Shown: positions 11,558-24,297, counted from the first letter of the stretch. The stretch: DNA of 64,000 nucleotides from Amoebidium appalachense (GCA_963693365.1 CAVNZM010000003.1:3224001-3288000), one strand, 5' to 3'. The notes: generated by a model from the sequence alone, not told the origin. Translations and numbers: made by a program.

Positions 11558-11860
11558 TAGGATCCATCCATCGTCCCCCGGCCCCCCGAGGCCTCCCCTA
11601 TCCCCCCCCCCCCCCCCCCTCCCCCGGGCCCTGCGCCCCGTCCGGCGGCAACACGCGCTCACACGTACACACACGCGCGGCGGCAACACGCGCTCACACG
11701 TACACACACACGCGGCGGCAACACGCGCTCACACGTACACGCACACACACGTACACACACGTGTGTACGTGTGAGCGCGTGTTGCCGCCGGACGTGTGTG
11801 TACGTATACGTGAGTGCGTGTTGCCGCCGGACGGGGCGGGGCCGGAGGGAGGGGGGGGAT

Positions 11861-11892
<32 letters not shown>

Positions 11893-11926
11893 CCCCGGGG
11901 GGCCGGGGGAAGATGGATGGATCCTA
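11558..11926. repeat. 369-bp inverted repeat (foldback)
   Basis: Outer arms TAGGATCCATCCATC (11558-11572) and GATGGATGGATCCTA (11912-11926) are perfect complements. Complementarity continues through a TCCCCCGGCCCCCCG block and C/G runs. The centre holds a CGGCGGCAACACGCGCTCAC unit about three times in one direction (from about 11641), then its reverse complement about twice (to about 11832). The whole segment can form a long hairpin or cruciform. No open frame. It could be a foldback element or a recombination-made palindrome. Confidence 0.7.
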
Positions 11927-11929
11927 TCA

Positions 11930-12046
11930 CACACACTCACACACTCACACAAACACGCGCGCGCGCACACACACACGTGCACACAGACACACAGACACAC
12001 ACACGCACACACGTGCACACACGCACACACACACGCACACACGCAC

Positions 12047-12092
<46 letters not shown>
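11930..12092. repeat. (CA)n with CG interruptions
   Basis: CA-rich tract abutting the right arm of the inverted repeat, with (CG)4-5 near 11957-11966 and a pure CA stretch about 12055-12092. Confidence 0.85.
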
Positions 12093-12097
<5 letters not shown>

Positions 12098-13037
12098 CGC
12101 CGCCATGCATGCGCAGATTGAGAGAGGCCTTCGAATTTTCCGAAGTGCGTATTTTACTTATGTTTACCAGGTCCACCCTCCCTCCATGGCCACACACAGA
12201 GCAGTTAACGTTGCTGCAATGCACACAGTGTACGTGCAGGCTTGCGTGCCTACTTGGTAATTACACGTGGAAGTTGCATGGCTCAGGCAGGCGCGGGCCC
12301 CGTACGTGTAAACGTAGCCTGAAGGGCAACTTGGATACTAAGTAGACGGTCCGACGGTCATGCGCATGCGTGCGTGTAGGTAGGAATGCGTGCGTGTATA
12401 CATGTGTGTGTGCACGTGCGTATGTCTGTGGATGCGTGCATGCGTGTCAGTGTTGAGTGTCCGTTTATGTGTGTGTGCGCGTGTGCATGCGTGTGTGCGT
12501 GTGCACGTGTTCGTGTGTGCGTGTGCGTGTGTGTACGTGTGTGCGTGTCATGGTGCGTCAGCAGGGCTGGCAGTGTAGGGCAACTGCAAATCGGAACAAC
12601 TCTATATTAGCTCAATATGGTTATTAATAAGTCTCAACCAATAGGAATGAGGATTCAATTCAATAAAAATGTAGACTCCTCAGTGTGGGGGTCCAAACTT
12701 TTCTGGCCGAAACAAAATTTAGCTTTTTTAAGTCGAGTTTTTTTGGATACCAAATCACTAGCATAGCCAGCATAATACTTTCTCGGAAAACCTTTTTATT
12801 GTATTATATCTGATTTATTTAGCACTTTTTGGGTATCAAAAGTGCAAGATGTTATATAATGACCAAGTCCAAGAATTTTAATTAAGTGTATCGGAATCTA
12901 TACACACCCCCTATTTATCATCTGGAGTAAAGGGTGGACAAAGCTGCCTGTACCTGTCTCCCGGGCCCCGGGCCCGTGACTGAGCACACACTTTTCACCA
13001 TATTTTTGTTTGTTTGTTTCAACATCGCGCACACACA
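12093..13037. other. Spacer upstream of the prolyl 4-hydroxylase gene
   Basis: GT/GC-alternating DNA at about 12360-12550, then about 450 bp of AT-rich unique DNA. No gene is recognised. The last ~100 bp before the ATG at 13038 should hold the 5' UTR and promoter; no clear TATA box is seen. Confidence 0.5.
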
Positions 13038-14753
13038 ATGGCAAGGAAGCAGGCGAAGGCCGGCTCCCCTGGTGGGGTAAAGCCCACTGCCACCTCAAAG
13101 ACCAATGGGGCAACCCAAACGCACACAGAGAAGGAGTCAAAGGGGGAGAAAACACCGAAGATTACAGTAACACCAACACACGAAACAGTGAAAAGCAAGG
13201 ATCAGTACTCTGTAGGTGTTGTCGGTTACTTGTGGCTTCTCGTAGTTCTAGTATCGGCGGGTGTTATTTTTTGGGCCTCACTTGATGACACATACGTAGG
13301 CACATTTTTTGAGGACCTATATTTAAAGGACTTTCCCCCGAATTGCGCGGGTGCAAAAACATGGCTAACGTCGTTTCACAACACCAAGGGCCAGCACGTT
13401 GTGTGCATGAGGAAAGATGACAACGGGAAGATCAAGGTGGATGTGTGGAAGAATGCGCTTTTCGGTTCACGGGTTGAACTTGAACTTGATAGTAAGGACA
13501 TGGGATGGGAGAAAGTGAGAGAGGTCTTTACTGAAAAGGTGGGTGCTATAGGGTATAGAACATCTCAACTCTTTTTTTCCTGCCTGTTTGGATCCGGTGT
13601 CATTCCCGCACTCGTAGAGGGCAGGTATGCGCTCCTTTTCGCTTTCAACGTATCCCCCGTTCCATTTTTTCCCTTAGAGATCGGGGCCATACAAATGCAA
13701 GTTTGTGAGGTGCTGCAAGGTTCTTCCGGTTTACAATCTTTCTAACCCATCTGCATAAACTGTGGTTGCCCCTCCCCCCCTCCCCCCCCCCCCCTCCCCC
13801 CCCCCCCCCCACACACACACACCCCATCCCCTCGCCTCCACGACCATGGCATCCCCTGTCGCTGCTCCGTCCCTCCCTCCTCCCCCCCTCCCCGCCCTCC
13901 CCCCGTCCCCCCCCCCCCCCCCCCCCCTCCTTCCCGTCCCTTAAAGCCCAACAAAAATGAAGACCTTTCCAACCTCTTTATAAAAGCTCCTCCCTGTACT
14001 CTTCCAATATATTTATAAGCTTGAATTAATTTGCCAAAGGGAAGGTGTCGATCCGTCTTTTCCTGGTTCGTTTTGGTTTGAGTGAGTATGCTGTTTTGAG
14101 GAGGGCTTCCCCTTCCCCCTCTCTCCACCCTTCATCTCACCGCAGAAAGCCCGCAAGCACCGCCCTTGTACGCTCGTGCTCGTACACCACACACTCAGAC
14201 ATACATGCCCTGCATGCCAGCCGATGTATCAACAACAACCCCCCCCCCCCCCCCCCCCCAACCTCTGTCCTTCGATTATCTCATACTCTCGGTGTACTTG
14301 GCACTCTGCATTGTGTTGTCCGTCATGGATGTGTGCTTCGTACTCTACAACACATATTACCCCTCCTCCTCCCTCCCCCTCCCCCCCCTCCCCCCTGCCC
14401 CCTCCTCACTCGCCCCCCCCCCCCCCCCCCCCCCCTCACGCCTTTCCGAAGACTATATTCCCCTCTCCCTTCCCCCCCCCTCCTCCCAATACACAAACAC
14501 ACAGTACGCCACCACACACACAAAGACACACAACCCCACTCCAGAACTCCCCCCCCCCCCCCAGCCTCCCCCCTTGCCTCATCCCCCCTGAGGATGGGCT
14601 TTGCTCATTATGCGCACTATTTTTGTGTGCTTTACACTCTTGCACTGTGTTGCCTGTCGTGAATGTGTACTTCTTACTCTTTGACCCACTGTACCCCCAC
14701 CCCCCCCCCTTCCGCCGCTTTCCGACTTCCATGTCCCTCCGCCTCCCCCCGCA

Positions 14754-14805
<52 letters not shown>

Positions 14806-14918
14806 ACCACCACCACCACCACCACCGCCCGTGTGTCCCTTTGCCACATCCCAATGCCTATACACATTACCCACGCACCAGACATGTCGCTATGTGAAGG
14901 TTCAATATTGACACCCCC

Positions 14919-14958
<40 letters not shown>

Positions 14959-15109
14959 CCCCCCCCCCCCCCCCCCTCTCTCTCTCTCTCTCCCTCTCCC
15001 CCTCCCTCTCTCCCTCTCTCTCTCTCTCCCCCCTCCCCCCCTCTCTCTCCACGGCCCTCTGAAGAAAAGATCTCTCTCTCTCTCTCTCCCTCTCTCTCTC
15101 TCTCTCACC

Positions 15110-15168
<59 letters not shown>

Positions 15169-16519
15169 AGAGAGTCTCTCTCTCCCCCCCCCCCCCCCCA
15201 CCACCACCACCACCACCACCACCACCACCACCACTGGCCCCCCAACCCACCTTCCCACTACCACCACCACAACCACACCCCATGAATGATTTTTTGTTTA
15301 TTGTCTGAAATGTCGTGTGGTTTAGTCTTGACTCTCAACTTTGATGCATCCTTCCCCCCCCCCCCTCCCCCCCAACCACCACCACCATCACCACCAGTCC
15401 TCCGGCCCACCCTCCCCTACCCCACCCAACCCTGCACACACACACACACACACACACTCCTTATCCCCCCCTCTCCCGCTCCCCCCTCCTCCCCCCCCCC
15501 CTCCCCCCCACCCAAACCCCCCCGTGCCCTCCCCTCCCTTATCTCTCTCTCCCTTATCTCTCCCTCTCCCCTCCATCCCTTTCACTTACAACCTCTCTCC
15601 ACCCATACGTACAGATTGTGGACGGCAAGCCCACAACCAAACTGGCACAGGAATACCAAAACCCATGGGAGTTTTTCACCACCTATGGCCGCCCAATCAA
15701 CACCACTGAACAGATGCTAAATTCGGAAATCTTCTACCTTTTGGAAGGGGGGGTGTGGGTATGGCCCGGGGTTCGCCTCGGTTTTACGCAAACAGTTGAA
15801 CTGGACATTGGGAACGTGACCCTCCGTACGCTCTCCCTCTCCCCTCTGGTTATCGAGGTGAGCACTGTTTTGCTTGAAGAAGAAATGAAACACGTCATTG
15901 AAAAAGCGAGCAAGGATTTCAAACCCAGCACGGTTCTATACGGGGGGAAAGTTGGGAACGGCTCGGATGATAGTACCGGGGGATACCGAACGAGCAGTCA
16001 CACATGGTTGCTTGAAGTCGACGAATTTGTCGACAAGATAGACGAGAGGATAGCCGAACTTTCGCGGTGTCCAAAGGAAAACCAGGAGCACGTTCAGGTG
16101 GTGAGATATGAGCTCGGGCAGAAATTCTGGGCCCACCACGACTATCACGACGACAGCGGGTGGGACGAACAGACGAAAATCGAGCAGAAATGGGATCAGA
16201 GGTTGTACAACGGGTTTGCAAATAGGCTTTTGACCATTTTGTGGTACATGTCGGACGTGGAGGAGGGCGGGGAGACGTGGTTTGCGTCCAAGAAATGGTT
16301 CGACGTCAAAAACTTAATTACCGCGAGGTTGGAATTTCCTTCGACGTGCAGCACTGGGTTAATGGTGAAGCGGTTAAGGGAGGGGCGGCTATGTTTTATA
16401 GCATGCTGCCGAATGGGCATATGGACCCGAATAGTTTGCACGCGGGCTGTCCGGTCAAGAAGGGGACAAAGTATTTGGCAAACAAGTGGGTGTGGAATAA
16501 GAAGTTTTTGTGGATTTGA
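13038..16519 (+). CDS. Membrane-anchored prolyl 4-hydroxylase-like 2OG-Fe(II) dioxygenase
   Basis: Hydroxylates prolines using Fe(II), O2 and 2-oxoglutarate, probably in the ER lumen. Exon 1 is 13038-13538 and exon 2 is 15615-16519, phase 0; the ATG has a strong context. Near residues 55-75 one hydrophobic segment (YLWLLVVLVSAGVIFWASL) follows a Lys/Thr-rich cytosolic tail, giving a type II anchor. The catalytic core is in exon 2: YELGQKFWAHHDYHDD carries the HxD iron pair, NRLLTILWYMSDVEEGGETW is the typical following block, and SLHAGCPVKKGTK has the distal His and the 2-oxoglutarate Lys. The frame breaks between GLMVK (about 16364) and AAMFYSMLPNG (from 16385): one more G in the run at 16382-16385 restores it. 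Either the copy is disrupted or a homopolymer base was lost. About 470 residues if corrected, usual for the family. Confidence 0.8.
14267..14350 (+). repeat. Fragment of dispersed element (3' module)
   Basis: Contains GCATTGTGTTGTCCGTCATG and a GTGCTTCGTACTCT block matching the 3' module of the 611-bp element. It sits between C-rich tracts in the hydroxylase intron. Confidence 0.5.
14585..14692 (+). repeat. Fragment of dispersed element (3' module), bounded by C
   Basis: Begins CCTGAGGATGGGCTTTGCTC, the same start as the 3' module at 3428, runs through TGTGTACTTCTTACTCTTTG, and is followed by a C-rich tract. It is preceded by C-rich DNA as well. Confidence 0.6.
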
Positions 16520-16554
16520 CGTATCTGAGCTGCAAGTGCTGCTTTCCCCGAATT

Positions 16555-16598
<44 letters not shown>

Positions 16599-16717
16599 TT
16601 TTTTTTTTTTTTTTTTGGCCCGTCTCACTCCCTTTTCTTGTTCTCGTATGTATGCATACACATTTCCATTCATGTAAGTGGGTAATGGGGTGGGTGGGTG
16701 GGTGGGGGGTGGGGAGT

Positions 16718-16748
<31 letters not shown>

Positions 16749-17144
16749 TTTGTTGTTTTGATGATACCTGAATTTTATTGCGTGATGTAACATGACAGCG
16801 CTAATGTCTATGCAGGGTTGACCGTTTAGGCCCCGGCTGTTGATATGAATACTGCGCTCTCTTTTTTATTCGGAGACTTGCCAATAGCCCTTAGAACGAA
16901 AATTGCCTTGCTGCAGGCTAGTGCATATTACAGTAGTGTTGTAATCCTAGCCAGTCAAATTACGGCTTCTAATTAGCACGATGTTAAAGCTCCTGTTAAG
17001 TATACCCAATTGGGATATTATATATATTCATTTCAGTACATATTGAATGTATGAAAGGCTTGCTGTATCCAATCAGCGGCTTTTCAAGTGTTGAATTGTT
17101 TCTGTCACCATGCACAACTGCTACACCACCATACTGTGCGCGCC

Positions 17145-17189
<45 letters not shown>

Positions 17190-17866
17190 AACCCACCCAC
17201 TTACCCACCCACCCCACCCCCCACCAACCTCTCCATGCCCGCCCCGCTCCACACACACACACACACGTGCACACGTGCACACACACACCATCCCCGACCG
17301 GTCCTGCCCAATTCACTCAACAGTTTTCCCCACTCTCCCCCGGTTTTTTTAGTAACACACAACCCCAAATGGGAGACCCCCTCCCCCCCCCTCCTCTTCC
17401 CTGTCCCACCCTTCTCCTCCCCGCTCCGGAGTTACACACACACGTGTGTGTGTGCGCGCACACACACACGCACACCGTGTGACACACACACACATGTACA
17501 ATACAGTTGCTGTAGCCAAAACGAGATAGTCACTGAGATAGTTTCACCGAAATTTTCGATCGAGAGATTGATGACGTCACGAGCGTGGGAACAAGGGGAC
17601 GGGTGTCTCCTCCCCCTCCCCCCGCCCCCCCCTCCCCCCCTCCCCCAGGGCACCCGTTAACTTTGGAAGGTTGGAAAGGGGGACAACCACGACACTATCG
17701 AGCAGGGGGTGGTGGGGTTTTCCTGTGTTGAATGTGCATATATATCGTACTCACTAACACATTCTAATCTCCCCCCCCCCCCCCCCCCCCCCCGGGGGGG
17801 GATTTCAACGTCTGCTTCCGAAAATGTGCTGTTCTGCCCCCCACCCTACACATATGCACACACACA
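16520..17866. other. Spacer: CT/T, G and C runs, unique DNA
   Basis: (CT)n then T run 16562-16617, G run about 16719-16747, a unique AT-rich stretch 16750-17140, C run 17151-17187, CA patches, and C run 17771-17793 meeting GGGGGGG. No gene is recognised. Confidence 0.6.
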
Positions 17867-18006
17867 CTAGCTAAACGAATAAAAACAAAGCCGGTATATT
17901 GTCAACGGTGTTTGCTGCATATGGCTCCTAATGAGAGCCGATTCTGAAGGCCATGCGTCCTCCTCCCTCCCCCCCCCCTCCCCCCCCCCCCCCCCCCCCC
18001 TCCCCC

Positions 18007-18150
18007 CTTGAGGATGAGCTCTGCTTATGATCCATACTGTTCGCATTGCTGATGTTGCATTTGAGTGTTTGCCTTTGCATGTGTCATGTACCATGCTTCT
18101 CAGCGTGTATGTGTACTTCGTCTATTTTGCATTCAACTTACCCCCCCCCC
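18007..18150 (+). repeat. Dispersed element, second subfamily, bounded by C
   Basis: Begins TTGAGGATGAGCTCTGCTTA after a C run (17979-18006), contains GCTGATGTTGCATTTGAGTG and TTTGCCTTTGCATGTGTCAT, and ends in TTTTGCATTCAAC followed by a C run. It matches the inverted copy at 37011 onward better than it matches copy 1, so there are at least two subfamilies. Confidence 0.6.
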
Positions 18151-19645
18151 CACCCCCCCCCACCCCCACCCCCCCCCCCCCACACACACACACACACCAC
18201 ACACACACACACGCAATCCCCGCCACAGTTCACGACAAAGCTAAACATATTATTCAACGATACCATTAGCCTGCCAGAAGAAAAGTGTAAGAGACTCCCC
18301 CGCCTTCACCCCTCCTCCGGGCCTTCAAGCACACACAAATACGGTGGAAGTTTGTTCCAAAATTGCCCAGGCTCACTAACAACCCCCTCCCCATCCCCTT
18401 CACCATACACAAGCACACACTATTTACTATGTAGTAACACCACCATCGTCTTACCCCCAAGGGCCCATGATCATAATGACTGTCTGTCGTGCAACTCAGA
18501 ACACCATCTTCGTACCCACACACAGACGTAACACCCCGCACAGACGGAAGTGCACAGCAAACACCAACACGTCCGTGTGAGACCAACGGGGGGCGGGAGT
18601 GCCCGGGGAGGGAGGGGGAGAGGGGGGGAAAGACAATTACGGAATTTCACACATAGTGTCACACAGCTACTCAGATAGTTATTTTTGCCTGGTTAGCCCT
18701 TACCCCTACTACGACAAGCAGTTGGTTTGGGCATCTGGGTTATGGTGGGCTTTGTTCCTTTCCGGCCATAGCAAAGCTGAGAATAGGTGAAAAAAGACGT
18801 GGCCTTCCCTGATCAAGGGCACCTCGTTTTGTAGCACCGCAAAGAAAGAAGCTACAGCCCTCAATACCAAAGCTGTTGAACGCATTACACGAGCACTAGG
18901 CATGCACACACACCACTCATGCGGCGTGATGGAAGCCACAGGCACTGCACCGCTGGCTGCAGTATGCTGAAGACCTTTTGGTCTGGCAGACCCTGTTGCT
19001 TACCGCGCAAGCATAACGTTTTAAAGGGCGATTTTTATTCCGGCAAATTGCGTCTCCATTTCCCGTACGTTAGACACCTTCATCTCGGCAGTTCTCTACT
19101 GTACCCCTGCACTGCGAACAAAATCACCAGCCTTGAGCACTTGCTTCTCCTGCACGCACGCTCGACATGCATGAGCCACGGTTGAACGGTATACTAGCCC
19201 TAGTTTAGCTCAAAAATGAAGCAGGACAAAGGTGGTGATTGATGTCTGGCGCAAAGTACTAAATGGGGCATAACCTGAAGAACAAACTCAGGAAACTACA
19301 TGATGTCTGAGAGGGCTCGCCGTTCGCAGTGTCGACTTCGACTGTGGTTTTTTCCTTGTTTTCACTGCCGTCCGGCGCTTTGCGTAACGGTAAATTTGAA
19401 GGGGGTATCAGAAATTTAACTGATTACTCACGAATTTGCATTAATGCCCATAGATCACTATAGAACCCCGGACTTTGAACCGTTAGTCCTTAACTTGAAA
19501 CTCTCAAAAGCTTGACGAGAAATAATAACGATTGTCATGATAGTTTCTCCCAACGTACACAGATGTGAAGGATTCATGTTTAGTTGTTCGTAAAAAGTAA
19601 TGGAACATAACGCCTTTTCCCTTTCCTTGCACGCACGGAAAAACA
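18151..19645. other. Spacer upstream of the PHTF gene
   Basis: C and CA tracts to about 18220, then mainly unique DNA with small C/G-rich patches (18590-18630). Several short open frames have no recognised similarity. The last 200 bp before 19646 presumably contain the PHTF 5' UTR. Confidence 0.5.
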
Positions 19646-22314
19646 ATGGACGGGAAACTTTCCTCTAGTCACCGTCCTTTGTTCGAGGAAGACGGAACAA
19701 GTCTTTACACAGCCAAGTCAAAGAGCGGCCCCCTCCCTTCCCCCTATTCCACACACGCACGAAAGAGAGGCGACAGCAAAACAACGAGCATCCCTAGTAG
19801 TGAAACAACACTATTGCGCACAACTTCTTCTGAAAACCGTCCCCCTCATAACCCACAAACACCACCTTCGGCGCAAAGACTAAAGGATCATGTTAGGCAA
19901 GGGCAAGATACACCCTCACCCTCTACTTCTACACCACCGCCAAGCACGCACACGCACACGCACACGCATACACAGCACACGCACGCGACGGATAGCAGTT
20001 TGGATAGGGCGAAGAATCAAGCAGCAGCGAGCACTTTTAGTCCACCTACACAAAGGAGACACTACATCTACAACCACGACAATGACAACAATGCAGCCAC
20101 AACATCTGTGGAGGAGCTTCCCCGCCATCCGCGCACACCCGAGGATCATGCCACACACACACCACGGGTAGCTAAGGTGCGCAGGGGTATAAGTATGCCC
20201 GTTATCCAGATGGCCCCACCGAAGTTTTCGCCCGCACGAACACGGGGGAATCCCTGGGCATGTTCTTGAGTCGCTCAACGAGGAAAAGGGGCCAAACGGG
20301 CAGGAGGAACAACGGGAGAACGGAAAAGAGGAGGGAGAGGGAAAGGAGGGAGATAGAGGGCCCAGCCCGCCACCACCCAACGGACCTGCACTTGCCAGAG
20401 ACCAAATGGCGACATCCTTCGACACAAAACGAAACCCCATTGCCCACCCCAACCCGGAGTCCTTTCTTTCGCCACCAATAGAAGGGATTAACAGCTCGCC
20501 CGAACTTAGACGCACGCGCTCAAACACCGTAGACAACCCCACAGCTCATCATTCTAGTCAGTTTTTCCCTCGCACACGCTCGCTCGCATCCCTCGGCGCG
20601 CTTGCCACACGAGACGAGAATCTGGCGCAGCAGTTGAAACAGCGGCCGCGCATGTTAAGCGTTAGCAAGTTTCAGGAAAAGGTGGCGCAGTTTGACAAGG
20701 CGACGTGGGAGAAACTGGTGGAGCAGAGGATAGAGGAGGAGGTGTTGATATCCACGAAGGCAAGGAAGGCACACAAGGCCCGCCCGGAGTTGATCGATGT
20801 CGACTTGGTGCGCGGATCCACGTTTGCCAAGGCGAAACCGGCAGGCACGGAGTTGAATTCGCGTGCGGTTCGCGTGCTGTTTTTCCCTTTCTTTCGCTCA
20901 TGGTGGGCTGGGGAGGTGAGCACCTCTTTCTTCCTCGTTGCTTCACTCGTCTACGCGTTCCATGTGGCGACGCTTCTGGCCTATGCGACGGCGGACATTG
21001 AAGATGACATCGATGTCACCCTTCTGGAGGTCCTCCTCCCCGTATTTTCCCTCGTGTTGTTGAGTGTTGGCTATGCGCTCATCACCGTTCCAAGCAAGGA
21101 CCCGGGTCTCGCCAGTAACCGTAGCGTTCGCACGGGCGGAGCGGAATCCAGCGGAGGGGGGCCATTGAAAAAGGCAGCCACGGTGGTCCAGAACAATGAG
21201 CAAGGGAGTGGGAGCGAATCAAGCGAACCGGATGAGGTGAAAGAGGAGGCGGTAGATGGCCAAGACGACGACCAGTCAACCAGCGCGTTTGTGCGCCGTC
21301 CGGCAAGCCTTGCTGGGGGCCTGGCTCTGAAGATTAGCGCCGTGTTGAGCGTGGGGCCGGGGATGGCGCACAAGATCGAAATGTCCCTGCCGCACATTGT
21401 GCACATGATTTCGTGCAAGGTGGAGGAGGCACCCGAGACCATGCGATTCCTTTACATTGGCGTGGGTGCGTGTTTTCTCTCCGCGGCGCTGCCTACCCTG
21501 GGACGTCTGTATGAGGCGGGGAAACTCTCCCAGGCTCTTGAGGGGACGATCCCATCGGACATGTGGGCAGCGGCGTTTGGGGAGAGCCAACTGAGTTTGG
21601 CGATGGTGATTAGCAGCGCCATGGGCACTTTCTTCACTTCGTTTTTCGTGATTTTCGCCCTTGTGGTCGCCGAACACGCCTACTTCCACCGTTACCTCTA
21701 CGCGAAATACTTTGGCGCTTTGACGTCTTCTTGCCGCGCCCGCCGGTACGGTCTTCCGCATTTCCGATTGCACAAGGTGGTAAACATCAAGATGTGGCTT
21801 GCGCTCCGCTCGTTTTTGAAAAGGCGCGGACCTCAGAGGAGCGTGGACACGATGGTTTCGTTCTGTTTCATTCTCGTTTTGGTTCTGGTCGGGTCCATGT
21901 CTCTTAAGGCGGCGACGGGGGTTGGGGCCGTTGATTCAGACGAACGACGATAGGCAGGTTGTTCTGTGGGGGTTTATGTTGTCTGTGTATTTGCTGCGGT
22001 TTATGACGCTGGGCACGCACATAAACCAAAAATACCAAAACACGTCGCTGCTACTCACCGAACAGATAAACCTCTATTTGCGAATGGAGCAGACGCCGCA
22101 CAAGAAGGACGAGTTGGGGATTTGCAACAACGTTTTGGGACTCAGCGCGAAACTTTTGCAGGAATTGGAGGCGCCCTATAAGGTTTCGGGGATGTCAATG
22201 TCTCCGATGCTGTATAACATTACGCGCGTGGTGGTCCTGTCGGCTTTTTCGTCCGTTTTGTCGGATGTGTTAGGGTTCAAGTTGAAAATTTGGAAGGCGG
22301 TGGGGAAGAAGTAG
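19646..22314 (+). CDS. PHTF: PHTF-family multi-pass ER membrane protein
   Basis: Homologue of animal PHTF1/2, ER membrane proteins once thought to be homeodomain factors. The ATG at 19646 has A at -3 and G at +4. The N-terminal ~330 residues are Ser/Thr/Pro/His-rich and low complexity. The family core follows: KFQEKVAQFDKATWEKLVEQ, then ELIDVDLVRGSTFAKAKP, and RVLFFPFFRSWW. About seven hydrophobic segments follow, an acidic loop lies at about 21180-21290, and near the end come HFRLHKVVNIKMWLALRSFL, RRGPQRSVD and LLLTEQINLYLRME. Two frame changes occur without an obvious large intron: near the GGGGG at 20244-20248, and near the GGGGG at 21917-21921. Dropping one G at each gives one frame of 888 residues. 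The second could instead be a 37-nt intron, 21921-21957. Human PHTF1 is about 760 residues. Family call is firm; integrity is uncertain. Confidence 0.85.
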
Positions 22315-22827
22315 TGTTTTTGTGTGGGTGGGTGAGGTTGGGGGGGGGGGGGGGGGAGGGGGGGTTCTTGCAGAGGGGGAGGGGGGGGATAGGCTTTGTT
22401 GGGTTAGCAAGACTGGACACTATTGGTTTTTATGTGTATTGCCTAAAATGGTGGCTTTCGTAATTGGCGGGACCATATTAATTACCATGCTACACACGCA
22501 CAAAAACATACACATGTGTGATATTCCTACTTTCTTATTGGCTTAAAAAAACTATGGCATGTTTTTGCATGTGTGTGTGGGTGTCCCTATGTGTTCATGT
22601 GTTCGAATGTTCAACTTCTGTATGCCGCCACGTGTTGTCCGTATGTAGAATTCTGAATGAATGAATCGTAGTATTAGATACTCAATTGCAAGCCCTTTTT
22701 TTTAAAAAAAAAGGAAAAAAGGAAAAAGAAAAAAAAGAAAAAAAAAAGAAAAAAAAAAGATATCAAGCCGTCGTAGTTCGATGATTCTACCGTAACTGAA
22801 CTTAGACTGCAAAACAACGGCGAGATT
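22315..22827. other. PHTF downstream spacer with A-rich tract
   Basis: A G-rich patch at 22338-22390, unique DNA, then an A-rich tract (22704-22760) of A runs broken by G. No AATAAA is evident close to the PHTF stop. Confidence 0.55.
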
Positions 22828-23068
22828 TGGGCATGCTGGTCATGAACCCCCGCTGCAAATTTCAGACAACTTGAAAATTCAGAGATCTATTGTATCAACC
22901 TCAGTCCGATTGGGTGTGTCCGCAGGATGGCAAGCAGAGATCGAGCATGGGTACGTACACACAAACATGCACTGGTTTCCCCACCCACCCACTTCACCCC
23001 TTTTGGCTACAATTTAATCAATTATGCTGCCTGCCCACCTTTCACCTTAAAGTGAGATTTAGGTATAC

Positions 23069-23123
<55 letters not shown>

Positions 23124-23296
23124 CGCCCCCAAAGAGTTTCTCTCGTCCTCTCCATCCCTCCGGCCCCCCCCCGGGCCCTTATAACAACCCCCCCGAGCTC
23201 CCCCCGTCCCCCCACATGTCCCCCGTGACCCCCTTTTCTCGGCTCCCCCGATCCCCCTTTCCGGTGTGTACACGGCCTCGTGCACCCCTTCTCCAA

Positions 23297-23333
<37 letters not shown>

Positions 23334-23596
23334 ACCCCACTCTCCCCCCCACTAGTTCCCTCCCTCCCCCCCCCTCCTCCCCGCCCCTCCCCCTCCCTCC
23401 CCCAGAACCGGGGTGAAAATGCAGTGTTACAAAAAAAGGTATTTTGACTAAAAAAGTACGTGCAAACCCCTCCCCCCCTCCCCCCAGCACCCCCCATCCC
23501 CCTAGCTCCCCTTCCCCCTCCCCCTCGCCCTAGGAGCTCCCCCTTCCCCTCCCCCTTCACTCCGGATTCCCGTGCAAAGCGACCATTTTGTAAAAG

Positions 23597-23628
<32 letters not shown>

Positions 23629-23637
23629 CAAAATTAC

Positions 23638-23725
23638 ATCGACCAATAATTTGCACGCAATCGCACTGACTAGCCAAATATAGAAGTTTTGGCGGGAAGT
23701 TTTAGCCCGGCAAAAAAAGGGTTTT
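23638..23725 (+). repeat. Dispersed ~90-bp repeat, copy 1 (GGCGGGAA motif)
   Basis: Begins ATCGACCAATAATTTGC and carries TTTTGGCGGGAAGTTTTAGC followed by a purine-rich A run. Related copies lie at 24941-25026 and 59614-59700. The GGCGGGAA core resembles an E2F/DP site; function is not shown. Confidence 0.6.
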
Positions 23726-24111
23726 TAATAAAACATCACAAAAATGAAGAATAACTCATGGGCATGCTGGTCATCAACCCCCGCTGCAAATTTCTGAGAA
23801 GATGAATATTCCGATGATGCTGCTTTTCCAAGTCATACCCTGTCGGATTGTGTGTGTGTAGGATGGCAAGCAGAACTCGGGCATATGGGTACGCACACAC
23901 AAACATACACGTGCGCCCTCACTCCACAGTGACCGGCCCCACCCCGTTTGGCCACTACTTTTGTAGTTGCGTGTCCACCTCTCCCCTCAAACTGGAATTT
24001 AATTATACTCCCCCCCCCCCCCCCCCCCCCCCTCCCCCTCCCCCCCCCTCTCCTTTCTCTTGAGGTTTCTGTCCGATAGCTCCTCATAGAGTCTTCGCCT
24101 CCGGATCCCTC

Positions 24112-24155
<44 letters not shown>

Positions 24156-24264
24156 CCAGCCTCCCCCGATCCCCCGATCCCCCTTTCCGGCCTCCCCCCT
24201 CCCTCCGGCTCCCCTTCCCCCTCCACCTCCCCCAAATTCCTCTCGGGCCTCCCACCCCTTCCCC

Positions 24265-24297
<33 letters not shown>

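Larger units (their letters stand above)
13770..15240. repeat. Intron low-complexity block with element fragments
   Basis: The intron of the hydroxylase gene is mostly C runs (near 13775-13810, 13910-13928, 14239-14260, 14410-14435), (CA)n 14757-14803, (CAC)n to about 14826, (CT)n in patches 14921-15180, and (CAC)n 15199-15235. Two fragments of the dispersed element are embedded (listed separately). Confidence 0.8.

Noticed and set aside
11641-12092. CA/CG-rich tract as telomeric repeat
   Set aside because: No consistent telomere-like unit (TTAGGG, TTTAGGG or similar), and it lies between genes.
13010-13285. Alternative frame over hydroxylase exon 1
   Set aside because: It is a shadow of the frame from 13038, which has the transmembrane segment, proper splicing and family-typical exon 2.
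20406-21953. PHTF starting at the internal ATG 20406
   Set aside because: The frame is open upstream of it with ordinary codons, and the ATG at 19646 has a better context; the two pieces join by one base at a GGGGG.
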